NCBI GenBank assembly: GCA_022750055.1
Contig: JAKIWL010000002.1
Location: 147,042 to 211,041, forward strand
Direction: 5' to 3'
Length of the DNA: 64,000 nt
From: Thermoplasmata archaeon
GTDB lineage: Archaea > Thermoplasmatota > Thermoplasmata > Lutacidiplasmatales > UBA184
The translations under genes and the position numbers were made by a program. Position 1 is the stretch's first letter; each line of letters begins with the position of its first letter. A model generated the notes under the pieces. It had not been told where the DNA came from. It made no database searches and saw only the letters and a program-made list of their open reading frames with translations. Positions 24,812 through 34,099 of the stretch are shown here, one piece after another.

Positions 24812-25431
24812 ATTCGTGGGCCGCGGTAGGTGCCGCCCACGAGGGGCGTAGAATCGAGTGAGCGCACCGCGGATGGCAGTCGAGGCACCGGGTCCGCATG
24901 AGTTCCCATCCTGATGAGGGCAAGCGTGGATGCAGCAGTACTGGCACTCCCTAACGGGCCGAGACAAGTGCCGCTCGGAGCATGCGGGGGGGTTTCGGTC
25001 CCGCGGTATCGCCTGGACGGATCAGAAACCCCGCTCTTCGAGATCCCGGCGCTGCGGGCATCCCGAAAACCGTGAGTTTGCTGACGAAACGGAGTCGCCT
25101 CCGGGCGAGCGGAGCTCGACCCGCGCCCGAGACCATTGACTCTTGACAGCACCCACCCGTGTTCATGTCTCTTTGCGATAGCGCTCATCGGCAGGTCGAT
25201 CCAATCGTCAACGGCGAGATCCAGAGCGGTATCCTATCCCAATGGACTCGCGTTCAACGGAAGGTGGCGAGGAGGCTCGAACAGCCTCCGCCATCCGCTG
25301 CCCATCGGCTGGGGAACCAAGAAACCCTCGAAGGGGGTCGGCGGCCTGGACACGGATCGAATGGGACCCTGGTCCACGCCCGAGCAGCGGCGACCGAGAA
25401 ACGAGATTCGCCGAAGTCAGAAGCCGTGCGG
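24812..25431 (+). other. Gene-poor stretch
   Basis: No coding region can be supported on either strand: the longer frames are rich in Arg and Ser, lack conserved motifs and contradict each other. Base use is less GC-skewed than in the flanking genes. This is the start of the sparse 24.8-30.3 kb region. Confidence 0.4.
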
Positions 25432-26028
25432 TCAGTTCGAGATGGCCGACGACTTACTAGGCGCCATCGTGTCGGAGGCCGCGAATTCGGCCAACCGGCT
25501 CCAGGCGCGGACCCTTCGCTCGATGAGATAGTCGAGGCTGAACCGACTGGGACCGAAGGTCGAGTTGATGACGATCAATCCAAGAAACAGCAGGGCGTAC
25601 ACGACGCCCGCCCCCACGTCGGTTCCACCGGCACCCGAGCCATACGGCCCCCCAAAGCCTTCCGGGACCGCCCAGATCAGTAGGCTGAGCAGGACTCCGC
25701 CTAGATACGCCACCTTTCGTAGCAGGCCAAGGACCAGTGCGATTCCGAGAACAAGCTCCAGTCCGCCAACCGAGTAGACGATCAGTTGCGCATTCGCATT
25801 CGCCTGAGTAAGCCAGAAGGAGTACCACCCTGAGAGCCATCCGGGAGCATTTCCGGAGGCCGTCTGGACGGCGGCGGGAAAGTTGCTGACGAAACCCGAA
25901 CTGAACTTTAGTGCCCCCGCTACGATCCAGACGACTCCGAAGAGGATTCGAAACAAGGTCTTCAGCGGAACGACGTTCCGAACCCACCAGTTCGAGCGCG
26001 TCGGCATCGAGCTACTTGGCCCGCTCAT
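25432..26028 (-). CDS. DoxX/DoxD family membrane protein
   Basis: 198 residues with four to five hydrophobic segments. Segment one (LFRILFGVVWIVAGALKFSS), VYSVGGLELVLGIALVLGLL and GGVLLSLLIWAVPEGFGGPY match the DoxX family, related to the DoxD subunit of archaeal thiosulfate:quinone oxidoreductase. The conserved end GTDVGAGVVYALLFLGL is followed by FSLDYLI. Physiological partner is unknown; no DoxA or terminal-oxidase genes are nearby. A broken relative lies at 29.1-29.5 kb. A second ATG seven codons in could be the true start. Confidence 0.82.
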   Translation of the reverse strand: MSGPSSSMPTRSNWWVRNVVPLKTLFRILFGVVWIVAGALKFSSGFVSNFPAAVQTASGNAPGWLSGWYSFWLTQANANAQLIVYSVGGLELVLGIALVLGLLRKVAYLGGVLLSLLIWAVPEGFGGPYGSGAGGTDVGAGVVYALLFLGLIVINSTFGPSRFSLDYLIERRVRAWSRLAEFAASDTMAPSKSSAISN

Positions 26029-26455
26029 GGATCCGCAAGACCGACGTACGGGCGACCCATGTATAGAGCCATCGGTCGCGCCGAGTCATCTGGTCGCCGA
26101 AGGGGAACTGACTGGACTGCCGGTTCGGCAATGCCACATCCGCTCCGATTCGAGGCTTCCAGGACGGGCGAGAGCCGGCTGATTCGGATTGAGAGAACCC
26201 CGGGGGAGAATTCGCATGGCCGCCCCGAGAGGACAGCGACCCATTTTGACCCGTCTCCATTCTCGGCGTTCTCGGAGTCCGTCGATCCTGGGGACTCGTA
26301 GCACCCGAGCGACGTGCCAGTTGCGCCGGCGAGCTCTGGCGTTCTCGGCGAGGGGATGGCCGCTTGGTCTCCGGTGCCCGAAACCGTGGGTGTGACCATG
26401 GTTCGCCGCAAGTCGTAAGTACACCGAGTGGGCTGGGCCGCGCCCGAGGACTCCA
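26029..26455 (+). other. Divergent intergenic region between DoxX and SDR genes
   Basis: About 430 bp between two divergent starts. No gene is supported. The last 60 bp before the SDR start contain a weak AT-rich patch (CGTAAGTAC near 26417) that could be promoter sequence. Confidence 0.35.
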
Positions 26456-27250
26456 GTGAAGCCGTGGCCAGATTTCTTCGACCTGAAAGGTCGCGTTGCG
26501 ATCGTGACCGGCGGGGCCATGGGAATCGGAGAGGGCATCGCGCGGCGCCTTGCCGAGCAAGGCGCATCGGTCGTGATCGCTGACGTGGACGAGGAACAAG
26601 GGGCCCGGACTGCCGCCGACATCTCGCGGACGGCTCCGAACAAGTCGACGTTCGTGCGCGCGGACCTTCGAGACCTGGGTGCGGTGGAGCGCGCGGTGGA
26701 AACTACGGTGCGCGAGTTCCGCCGGGTCGACATCTTGGTGAACAACGCGGGAGTATTTCCATTCGCCCCGGCGTTGGAGGTCTCTCCCGAGATGTGGGAT
26801 CGGGTTCTGAACGTGAACCTTCGAGGCGCCTTCTTCATGGCGCAGGCGGTGGGGCGTCAGATGAAGCAGGGGGGTGCGGGCGGGGCCATTCTTAACATCG
26901 CTTCCGTCGACGCGGTCCACCCGACGGGTCAACTGAGCGCGTACGATGCGTCGAAGGGGGGCCTACGCATGCTGACTCGCTCACTGGCGTTCGAGCTCGC
27001 ACCTCACGCGATCCGGGTCAACGCGATTGCCCCCGGAAGCATTCAGACCCCGGGCGCCTTGGCGGCCACTTCGTTGCCCCGCGACGTGGATCTGGCGAAG
27101 TTGGCGGAACAGTTCCTTGCTCGGATTCCCCTCCACCGAATGGGGGAACCGGATGACATCGCTCGCGCCGCGCTCTTCCTCGTCAGTTCCGCTGCCAGCT
27201 ACGTGACGGGGGTCACCCTGGTCGTCGACGGCGGGTACCTCCTCTCCTAG
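26456..27250 (+). CDS. SDR family oxidoreductase
   Basis: 264-residue classical short-chain dehydrogenase/reductase with a GTG start. The cofactor motif TGGAMGIGEG is at about 18-27 and Asp41-Asp43 (VVIADVDEE) suggests NAD(H) preference. NNAGVFPF lies near 97, and the catalytic Ser, Tyr and Lys are in NIASVD, SAYDASKGG. The end YVTGVTLVVDGGYLLS is typical. Glucose 1-dehydrogenase-like and 3-oxoacyl-ACP-reductase-like members share this pattern, so the substrate cannot be assigned. It stands alone in a gene-poor region. Confidence 0.88.
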   Translation: MKPWPDFFDLKGRVAIVTGGAMGIGEGIARRLAEQGASVVIADVDEEQGARTAADISRTAPNKSTFVRADLRDLGAVERAVETTVREFRRVDILVNNAGVFPFAPALEVSPEMWDRVLNVNLRGAFFMAQAVGRQMKQGGAGGAILNIASVDAVHPTGQLSAYDASKGGLRMLTRSLAFELAPHAIRVNAIAPGSIQTPGALAATSLPRDVDLAKLAEQFLARIPLHRMGEPDDIARAALFLVSSAASYVTGVTLVVDGGYLLS

Positions 27251-27370
27251 TCCGACGAGGCTCTTCAGGCAAGGCGGAATCGCTCGCCCGGCCTGCGGCA
27301 ACGACTCCGAAGTTCAAGTGGATTCGGGCCGAGCGCGCAGTTCATTAGACGAACCACACTGGACCTTCGC

Positions 27371-27505
27371 ATGGGGTTCCCGTGCCCGTGGGGCTGTGCG
27401 CAGGACGTCGAACATGAAAATGCGTGGGAGTGTCCGAGATTCTCACAAAAGCTCCTAGGCGCGCTTCAGGCCATCGGCCAAAAGGTGGGTTCGCAGCCTC
27501 CGTAA
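27371..27505 (+). CDS. Possible small Cys-containing protein
   Basis: 44-residue frame starting MGFPCPWGCAQDVEHENAWE, with Cys5, Cys9, His15 and Cys22 in a finger-like spacing, then an amphipathic segment FSQKLLGALQAIGQKV. No recognisable ribosome-binding site and no family match. It could equally be a chance frame or a remnant; listed because the surrounding 700 bp otherwise hold nothing. Confidence 0.3.
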   Translation: MGFPCPWGCAQDVEHENAWECPRFSQKLLGALQAIGQKVGSQPP

Positions 27506-27964
27506 ATGCGACTCCGGGCTTTAGGGGCTTCTAGAACAGCCGCGCTCCCATCAGAAGTAGGATTCAGAATTTACTGAAGTCCGTCTGGGCGAGCGGGTCT
27601 TCGCGGGGAGGATGCCTCCCATCCACGATCCGGGGTGGTACCGGCGTTGGTGAAACCCATTCCACCCCAAGCAACCCTCACGTTGTGGAGTCAAGGCCGA
27701 GGCTCCTGCATTCCCCCGGGGGAACGAGGGGGCTGAGGCGCACACTGGAGGTGACTCCAGATCGTCGAGAAGCCCGTGGCGTCCGACGTCCACCGATCCC
27801 CAGATCTGGATCGGGACCCTGATGAAACTCCTCAATCCGGCTACGTGGCCTCGCGGGGATCGCCCGCCGTCGGATCAGAGGCGAATTCTGGCACGCTCAG
27901 TTTCAACGGTCCCCTGCTCCGAGATCGATTGTGCGACCTTCGGCGTCGGGACCCAGCAGATTCG
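27506..27964 (+). other. Gene-poor stretch
   Basis: No supported gene. It contains a low-GC patch (GATTCAGAATTTACTGAAG near 27560) unlike the neighbouring coding DNA. The frames on both strands lack conserved motifs. Confidence 0.35.
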
Positions 27965-28453
27965 TCATGGAGAGGGAATGCTGAGGAGTTCCCGCCGAGT
28001 ATTCTCCAACCGGTGAGCGATGACGGGGAGCAAGCGGAGTAGGAAGTGGTACCCGTCAGCCGGCCGATCGCGGAGCACCGATCGAAGATGAGACGCCGCC
28101 AATCCGAGGACGAGGGTGGGCTCAAGGGCCCGGGCGTCCAGAGTCCAACGGTGCGGTGCAAGGAGCCACGACCATCCCAAGACCTCGCCCGGGCCCACCG
28201 TCTGGACCGAAGCTCGGGGTCGTCTCGGGAGGAGTATCTCGAGTGCGACCTTCCCAGTGAAGATCACCAGGAACTCCTCCGCCGGGTCGTTTTCGCGTAC
28301 GAGAAGACTGCCGGGCTCGAAGGATCGTAGGTAGGCCTTTTCCCGGAGGAGGTCGAGGAACTGTGGCTCCATACCTCGGAAGAAGGCATGCTCGGCGAGG
28401 CGAGGTGTTGGCCCCGGCGAAGCCCGTGGGGTCATGGGTTCTCGGGGGTCCAT
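27965..28453 (-). CDS. Cyclic-nucleotide-binding-domain protein (Crp/Fnr-like, no HTH)
   Basis: 162 residues forming one cNMP-binding-like domain: LAEHAFFRGMEPQFLDLLRE, SFEPGSLLVRENDPAEEFLV, IFTGKVALEIL and VGPGEVLGWSWLL. The phosphate-binding cassette is replaced by LLAPHRWTLDARAL, so the ligand is unclear. After the domain there is only a helix (LLRLLPVIAHRLENTRRELL) and no DNA-binding domain, unlike true Crp/Fnr regulators. An ATG six codons downstream is an alternative start. It could be a stand-alone sensor or a scaffold. Confidence 0.75.
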   Translation of the reverse strand: MDPREPMTPRASPGPTPRLAEHAFFRGMEPQFLDLLREKAYLRSFEPGSLLVRENDPAEEFLVIFTGKVALEILLPRRPRASVQTVGPGEVLGWSWLLAPHRWTLDARALEPTLVLGLAASHLRSVLRDRPADGYHFLLRLLPVIAHRLENTRRELLSIPSP

Positions 28454-29075
28454 GCAGGGCCCCAGTCTACATAGGGCACCCGCCTCATCAGGACGACGCT
28501 CCCGGCAGCTTCTGGGCGATGGCTTGGAGCGCTCCTAGGAGTTTCTGCGAAAACTTGGGACATTCCCAAGCGTCGCCATGAGTGACCTCTTGCGAACAAC
28601 CCCAAGGGCATTGGAAGCTCATTATCCTCTGAGTGGCACCAAGTAGAAGAGTTCTGGCCCGTGCCGGTCTGAGGGCGGGAGTACTTCACGACCTACGATT
28701 CTCCTCTCCCGCATCAAGGCCGGGTGGAGACTGAGCTGACCCGAGACCTCGGTTTCGCTTTGATGATATCGCTGGAGGCGCTCCGCCTTCTAGGATGGTC
28801 CTTTCGACGACCTTCCTAATTAGTGACCGGGGTCGCCTTTCAGCGCTTTCTCCCGAGGCCTTTCGTGCCACCATTGAAGCGATCAGCAGATTCGGAAGCG
28901 TCCGTCCTCTCAAGCCGGGGACCAACTTTCTCTCCCTCGGTCTGACCATCCCGGGTAGGTGGGAGGCGTCTGGAAGTGCGAGGGCGTCTTCATTGTGATC
29001 TCTAAGGAAATCAAGGGGTGGGTTTCGGAACCCCGAGTATCCCGCTTCGCTCAGGGTCCAGCCCTAAGTCCCGTT
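28454..29075 (+). other. Gene-poor stretch
   Basis: No supported gene. A plus-strand frame at 28795-28998 (MVLSTTFLISDRGRLSALSP) is open for 67 codons but has no ribosome-binding site or recognised family. Likely eroded sequence. Confidence 0.35.
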
Positions 29076-29530
29076 TCACGGGAATGGGGTTGCGATCCAA
29101 TTGGAAAGGCGGGCCCACTTCGCTTGCCCGGTCCTCCAAATCCATCCGTCGAGCGACCAGTACCGACCTGCACCCCCGACGAACGATGCGACGTAGATCG
29201 CGAGATACAATGGGTGTGCGCCAACATCGGTCCCGAAAGGAAGGGAAAGGTCGCGTTCCATTCTGTCAGCAGGGAGACTGCAGAGGCAAGGAACCCCACA
29301 GCGCAGGCAGGCCGCGTGGTGAACCCAAGCAAGAACGCTACCGTTAGGTAGGCATTGGCTGCGGCGATCACCCAAGCGAAGAACAGTGGATGACCCGCCA
29401 CGTAGTTTGCCAATCCAGGACCTCCCAATCACGAGTCGCCGTACGAAGACGCCCCGTCTGCGAAACTCCCCCAGCAGTCCGCGGCGGGGAGAGCGATGAA
29501 GAGGAGGTTCGCGGCCCCGATCAATCCCAT
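29076..29530 (-). pseudogene. Broken DoxX-family gene
   Basis: Starting at an ATG (MGLIGAANLLFIALPAADCW), the frame meets a TGA at about 29429-29431, continues in the same frame as GHPLFFAWVIAAANAYLTVA and FLLGFTTRPACAVGFLASAV, then shifts frame near 29235-29255. The remainder reads GTDVGAHPLYLAIYVASF and YWSLDGWIWR in the other frame. Both halves resemble the intact DoxX protein at 25.4-26.0 kb (shared GTDVGA and SLD elements). One stop plus one frameshift indicate a decayed copy rather than a working gene. Confidence 0.65.
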
Positions 29531-30303
29531 CAGAGTTCGGGGAACGTCGAGGGCGCGTGGCGCGCCCTCGCCAAGAGCGAACCTTGACTGTCGCCGACCA
29601 CCAACGAGTACGGGGTGTTTCCTCTACGGGTTGGTACACCTGTTTCGGTCGTCGACGCCGAGGGTCGCGCACCCCCAGAGCTGCACAAGTTCCGTACAGA
29701 CCGATTCCTACGGTTTAGCAATCGGTTCCGGTTCGCGACGGTTGCCGGGATAATCGATGATCGAGTCGTATCACAAAGCAGAGGTTCTGCCAGCCCCGGG
29801 CACCGAGCAACACCGTCGCCCTGAGGTCGGATTAGCGAGGACGTCCAACGGGTTTTGAGCGGAGCCGCCGTGGAGCAGGAGTGGGACTGGAACTCCTGTG
29901 CGTCCATCCTGTGTCAATCCCGTACTGCGATTCGTTCCGAGAGTCTCTTGGCCATCGCGATTCCGTTAATGCGCGGGAACCCACATGGAACGGCGGGTGT
30001 CGCGGAGGAAAGCGCGACGTCGATTTGGATCGATCCCTTGTTGCCCTCACGGATTCCTGACGCCCACCGCTCTTTCGGCCTGGTGACCCCCCTACGGCCC
30101 CAAGCGGGAACAGAAACCTGTGACAGCCTGGACCAGCCTTCGAGATTCGTCGGGGACCCCGGACGGGAGGGTTCCGGGGCGTGCTCAGCTTCTCGCGAGG
30201 GTCCCGGCAATTCGCGACCGGCCGAACGATTGGCGTCGGCTCGAACGCGTGATCCTCGGGGCTGGGCAGTCGGCCCGCGCAGGCAACCGTCCCGCTCGCG
30301 GTC
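29531..30303 (+). other. Gene-poor stretch before the P-type ATPase
   Basis: No supported gene. The longest frames (for example plus 29615-29824, MFPLRVGTPVSVVDAEGRAP) lack start signals and family motifs. Together with the pseudogene next to it, this looks like degenerating sequence. Confidence 0.35.
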
Positions 30304-30311
30304 AGCTATAT
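30304..30311 (+). promoter_or_regulatory. Possible TATA-like box upstream of P-type ATPase
   Basis: AGCTATAT is an AT-rich patch about 90 nt before the region where homology to the ATPase N-terminal domain begins. It overlaps an ATG at 30310 that belongs to a different frame. It is the only TATA-like element nearby. Confidence 0.35.
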
Positions 30312-30535
30312 GCCTGTACGTGGAAGAGGCTTCTTTACTGTAGTCGAGTCCTTCAGCGCACTCCGGGGGGGTTCGCATCGTCGCGTCGTTTTCTCCCGTA
30401 TTTGGGGGACTCAGCCAAGCGGACGCGGCCCGACGGCTCTCGGAGGACGGGTTCAACGAGCCCCCGCGAGCGGCGCGGCGAACCCGACTTCGCATTCTCT
30501 GGGGCGTCCTTTCGGAACCCCTGATCGCGCTCCTC

Positions 30536-32953
30536 GTGATCGCCGCGTTCCTCTACGGAGCATTCGGCGAACCCCGCGACGCCGGACTCCTGGGTGCCTC
30601 GGTTGTCGTCATTCTCTTCCTCGACCTCTACCAGCAGGACCGGGCCGAGCGGGCCGTCGAAGCATTGCTACGCCTCGCCGATCCCGAGGTGGTCGTCGTG
30701 CGGGACGGCGGCCGGCGGAAGGTCCCGGCCCGGGAGCTAGTCCGGGGCGACCTTGTCGTCCTTGCCGCAGGGGACCGGGTCCCCGGTGACGGCCACCTGG
30801 TTCGCGACGATGGGATCCTCCTCGACGAGTCAATTCTTACGGGGGAGTCGGTCCCCGTGCACAAGACCCTCGGAGGGCCCGGTTCGGCGTGGGTTCTCCC
30901 GGGAGGCGACGGACTTCCCTTCGTGTACGCCCAGACGCTGGTGATCGCGGGAGGGGGTCTCGCCGAGCTCCGGGCGACGGGCGGTCGGACCGAGGTGAGC
31001 CGGATCGCCCGGGCCCTCGCTGCGGTGGAACCTGAGACACCGCTCCTGGTTCGACAGACGCGACGCCTCGTGGCAACGATCACTGTGCTTGCGGCCGTGC
31101 TCAGCATCGTCGTCGTCCTCACCCTAGGCTTCCACACGGGGGATTGGGTGGCTGCCGGCCTAGCAGGCCTCGCGCTGGCGATTGCTTTGGTCCCGGAGGA
31201 GATCCCTGTCGTCCTCACCGTCTATACAGTCCTTGGGGCGCATCGAATGGCCGAGCGCCGCGCCCTCGCCCGACGGTTCAGCGCCCTTGCAACGCTCGGT
31301 GCCGTCACGGTGCTCTGCACCGACAAGACGGGAACCTTGACGACGAATCGGATGCGGGTATCCGTCCTTCGGGCGACACCGGACTCTTCGACCCCCGATC
31401 CCGCGGACCCTCGGCAGCTTCGACTGCGGGAGGCCGTGTTCCGTGCGAGCGATCCCGTCGGCGTCGATCCGATGGAGGCAGCCATGGCCGGGGCCGGCCA
31501 GACTTCCTCCGAACCGAAGGATCCGCGAGGAGCCGCGGAGCGCATACGGGAGTACCCGTTCGATGTCGCCCGGCTATCCTCCGGCGCGGCTTGGCGTGGC
31601 ACGGCCCTGGCGGCCACGGGTTGCGTCATCTTCGTAAAGGGGGCGCCGGAGGCGATCCTGACGCTGGCCCGGGTCGCGCCGCAGGAGGCAGCCCTGTGGC
31701 GAGAGACCGTCGAAGCCCTGGCGAGGGAAGGTCAGCGAGTTCTCGCCGTGGCCACGGCTCCCGTAGAGCGGGATCCCCCCCCGGATCGGTACGACGGGCT
31801 TCCATTCACCCTTCTGGGTCTCGTCGCCCTCGAGGATCCCCTCCGCCCCGGGGTTCCCGAGGCGTTGGCCGCGTGCCGGTCGGCCGGGATTCGGGTGATC
31901 CTGCTGACCGGTGATTATCCCGCGACGGCGACGGCGATCGCCCGCCGGAGCGGGATCGACGGGACGGGTCGGGTCCTCACCGGGGCCGAGACCGATCGGA
32001 TGGGGGACGAGGAGCTCTCGGAACGGCTTCGGGAGATACGGGTGTTCGCCCGAGTACGGCCCGAGGTCAAGCAACGCATCGTGCGCCTTCTCCGGGGGCA
32101 AGGGGAGGTCGTCGCGATGACGGGCGACGGGATCAATGACGCCCCGGCGTTGCGGGGTTCCGATGTCGGAATCGCGATGGGCTTGCGAGGGACCGACGTG
32201 GCCCGAGAGGCCGCGGACCTCGTCCTCCTGGACGACGCGTTTCCGACGATCGTGGAGGCCATCGCAATGGGTCGCCGGATCTACGCCAACATGCGGAAAG
32301 CGATGGCGTATCTCATCGCTGTCCACGTCGCGATCGCCGGGCTCGCCCTTGTGCCGGTCCTCCTCGGACTTCCTCCCGTGATCTATCCCGTCGAGATAGT
32401 CTTCCTCGAAATGATCATCGATCCGGCCTCATCGCTTTCCTTTGAAGCGGAACCACCGGAACCCGATGCCATGCGGCGGGGGCCGCGGCTGCCCGACGCG
32501 CCGATCTTCGCCGGGCGGGCCATTGCTTGGAGCTGCGTCGAGGGGGGTCTCGCTCTCGGGAGCAGCGTCGGCATCTACCTCGGTGCCGTAATCCTCGGCC
32601 ACCCGATCGACGAGAGCCGCGCCCTCGCGTTCACGACCCTCTTTACCTCGAACCTGGCGCTCGTCGCCATTCAACGGAGCTTCGCCGCCGGAGTGCTCAC
32701 TGGTCTGCGGCGCATCAATCCGGTCTTTCTCACCGTCCTCGCCGGCGGAATGCTCTTCGCCGCCGCCGCAGACTACGCGCCCCCGGTCATGGCGCTCTTC
32801 GGATTCGCCTCCCCCTCACTCCTGGACCTGACCGCCGCCGTCGCGGTGGGAGCGGCCTCCGTCCTCGTCTTCGATCCGTTCAAGCGGCGGCTCGAGGAAC
32901 CGACCCTGCCGGTCGACTCCCGTGCGGATGCCGAGGCAATCCCTGCCCCTTGA
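30536..32953 (+). CDS. Cation-transporting P-type ATPase (P2-like)
   Basis: At least 805 residues. Actuator motif TGES at 102-105, PEEIP in the membrane at 220-224, phosphorylation motif DKTGT with Asp263, nucleotide-binding KGAP, and hinge MTGDGINDAPALRGSDVGIA. Six or more C-terminal membrane helices follow. Overall plan is that of Ca2+/Mn2+/Na+-type P2 pumps; the transported ion is not determined. Homology extends upstream of the GTG given here: 30400-30535 encodes GLSQADAARRLSEDGFNEPP, the cation-ATPase N-terminal domain, in the same frame, but no ATG, GTG or TTG exists between it and a TAG at 30342. A run of seven G at 30365-30371 may hold a frameshift. Confidence 0.85.
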   Translation: MIAAFLYGAFGEPRDAGLLGASVVVILFLDLYQQDRAERAVEALLRLADPEVVVVRDGGRRKVPARELVRGDLVVLAAGDRVPGDGHLVRDDGILLDESILTGESVPVHKTLGGPGSAWVLPGGDGLPFVYAQTLVIAGGGLAELRATGGRTEVSRIARALAAVEPETPLLVRQTRRLVATITVLAAVLSIVVVLTLGFHTGDWVAAGLAGLALAIALVPEEIPVVLTVYTVLGAHRMAERRALARRFSALATLGAVTVLCTDKTGTLTTNRMRVSVLRATPDSSTPDPADPRQLRLREAVFRASDPVGVDPMEAAMAGAGQTSSEPKDPRGAAERIREYPFDVARLSSGAAWRGTALAATGCVIFVKGAPEAILTLARVAPQEAALWRETVEALAREGQRVLAVATAPVERDPPPDRYDGLPFTLLGLVALEDPLRPGVPEALAACRSAGIRVILLTGDYPATATAIARRSGIDGTGRVLTGAETDRMGDEELSERLREIRVFARVRPEVKQRIVRLLRGQGEVVAMTGDGINDAPALRGSDVGIAMGLRGTDVAREAADLVLLDDAFPTIVEAIAMGRRIYANMRKAMAYLIAVHVAIAGLALVPVLLGLPPVIYPVEIVFLEMIIDPASSLSFEAEPPEPDAMRRGPRLPDAPIFAGRAIAWSCVEGGLALGSSVGIYLGAVILGHPIDESRALAFTTLFTSNLALVAIQRSFAAGVLTGLRRINPVFLTVLAGGMLFAAAADYAPPVMALFGFASPSLLDLTAAVAVGAASVLVFDPFKRRLEEPTLPVDSRADAEAIPAP

Positions 32954-33076
32954 CGAGTTGCCGGGCGCTAGCCCGCCTGCGATCGGCGAACAGCGATCCC
33001 CGGAGTCGCCGGGGGCTTTCCGTCTCGGCCCCCGGCGAGGTACGGCACCGGGTCGGCGATGCCGCGCTCGGGAGGC

Positions 33077-34096
33077 CTAGGAGGCCCCGGCGACCTCTCG
33101 CGTGCAGCGCTCGCACAGCAGGCCCTGATGGTCAGCGGGCAACTCCTCCCCACACATCGGGCAGGTCTGACGCGCCTCGGCGCCCGCGAGCAGTTCGCCC
33201 ATGTTGTGGCGCAGGGCGCTCTGCGGTTCCCTAACGGCCTGGGACGAGGAGGGTGCCCGAGCCACCGGTCCGACCGGGTCGGGTCGGACCCGCCATCCAC
33301 CGGCGTCCGGATCCGCCTCGATCAGCCGATGCCGTGCCAAGATCCCGATCGTTCCCGCTCCCCCGTCGGCCTCCCCGAAGATTCGGACGAGGTCCGCCTC
33401 GGAGGCGGCGCCGGTCTCCCATATCGTTTCGAGGACCCGAGCGCTCGTCGGGGCGAGGTTCGCCGCGCTCACGAGCCGATCGAACGTCCACGCGGCGCGC
33501 GAAGGGTGGCGCAGGCGCGACGAGGGGGCGCGACGGCCGCTGCGCGGGTCGGCCAGGATGCGGCTCCCCAGGAGGTCGAGCTCGTAGCGGGTGCGAGCAT
33601 GAGAGCCATACAGTTCGAGCGCGACCCCGAAGGCCACGTATCCGCCCGAGCGCAGCGCTCGGGCGAACTGCGGCAGGCTCGGGAGCCGGCCCCAGCCGAA
33701 CTCGGGACCCGATGGGGGCGTGCCGAATCCCTCGCGGGTCAGGACCCGAGCGATCGAATGCTCCACCAGCCCCCAGCGAGGATAGAGGTCGGCCGAGCCG
33801 TCGGATTCGAGGACGAGTCGTTGGAACGGTTTCAAGAACTCCCAGGCCGGGCCCGGGGGAACCGCTTCGTTCAGGAGGAGCTCGACCCGCTCGAATCGGG
33901 CGGTCGGATCGAGGACCGCGGCGTAGAGGTCTTCGAACTCCCGCCCGTCGACGGTAAGCGCGAAGCGACCGATCGCGGGGCCCGTGCCCTTCGGGTACGC
34001 CGCCTGGCGACGGGCGAGGTCGCTCGCAAAGGCCGCATCGAGCGGCCGGTTCCGAGCGCCCTTCAGGACAACGTTCAGGTCGCTCGGTGGGGTCAT
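33077..34096 (-). CDS. Unknown protein with C-terminal zinc ribbon
   Basis: 339 residues, family not recognised. The N-terminal two thirds are mixed alpha/beta without known motifs (DAAFASDLARRQAAYPKGTG; WGLVEHSIARVLTREGFG). A winged-helix-like segment appears at about 225-275 (ARVLETIWETGAASEADLVR). The C-terminus is a zinc ribbon: CPMCGEELPADHQGLLCERC near 315-335. It is the last gene of the HMG-CoA-synthase operon, 3 nt after the glycosyltransferase. The GC-rich antisense frame across it is a shadow. Confidence 0.65.
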   Translation of the reverse strand: MTPPSDLNVVLKGARNRPLDAAFASDLARRQAAYPKGTGPAIGRFALTVDGREFEDLYAAVLDPTARFERVELLLNEAVPPGPAWEFLKPFQRLVLESDGSADLYPRWGLVEHSIARVLTREGFGTPPSGPEFGWGRLPSLPQFARALRSGGYVAFGVALELYGSHARTRYELDLLGSRILADPRSGRRAPSSRLRHPSRAAWTFDRLVSAANLAPTSARVLETIWETGAASEADLVRIFGEADGGAGTIGILARHRLIEADPDAGGWRVRPDPVGPVARAPSSSQAVREPQSALRHNMGELLAGAEARQTCPMCGEELPADHQGLLCERCTREVAGAS

Positions 34097-34099
34097 CGT

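Noticed and set aside
24890-24960. CCTGATGAGG resembling a C box of a C/D guide RNA
   Set aside because: No D box at the right distance and no C'/D' pair; a chance match.
30310-30789. Plus-strand frame from ATG 30310 as a separate small gene
   Set aside because: Beyond about residue 20 it only overlaps the ATPase in another frame and is Arg-rich without motifs; only its first part is of interest as the possible true ATPase start.
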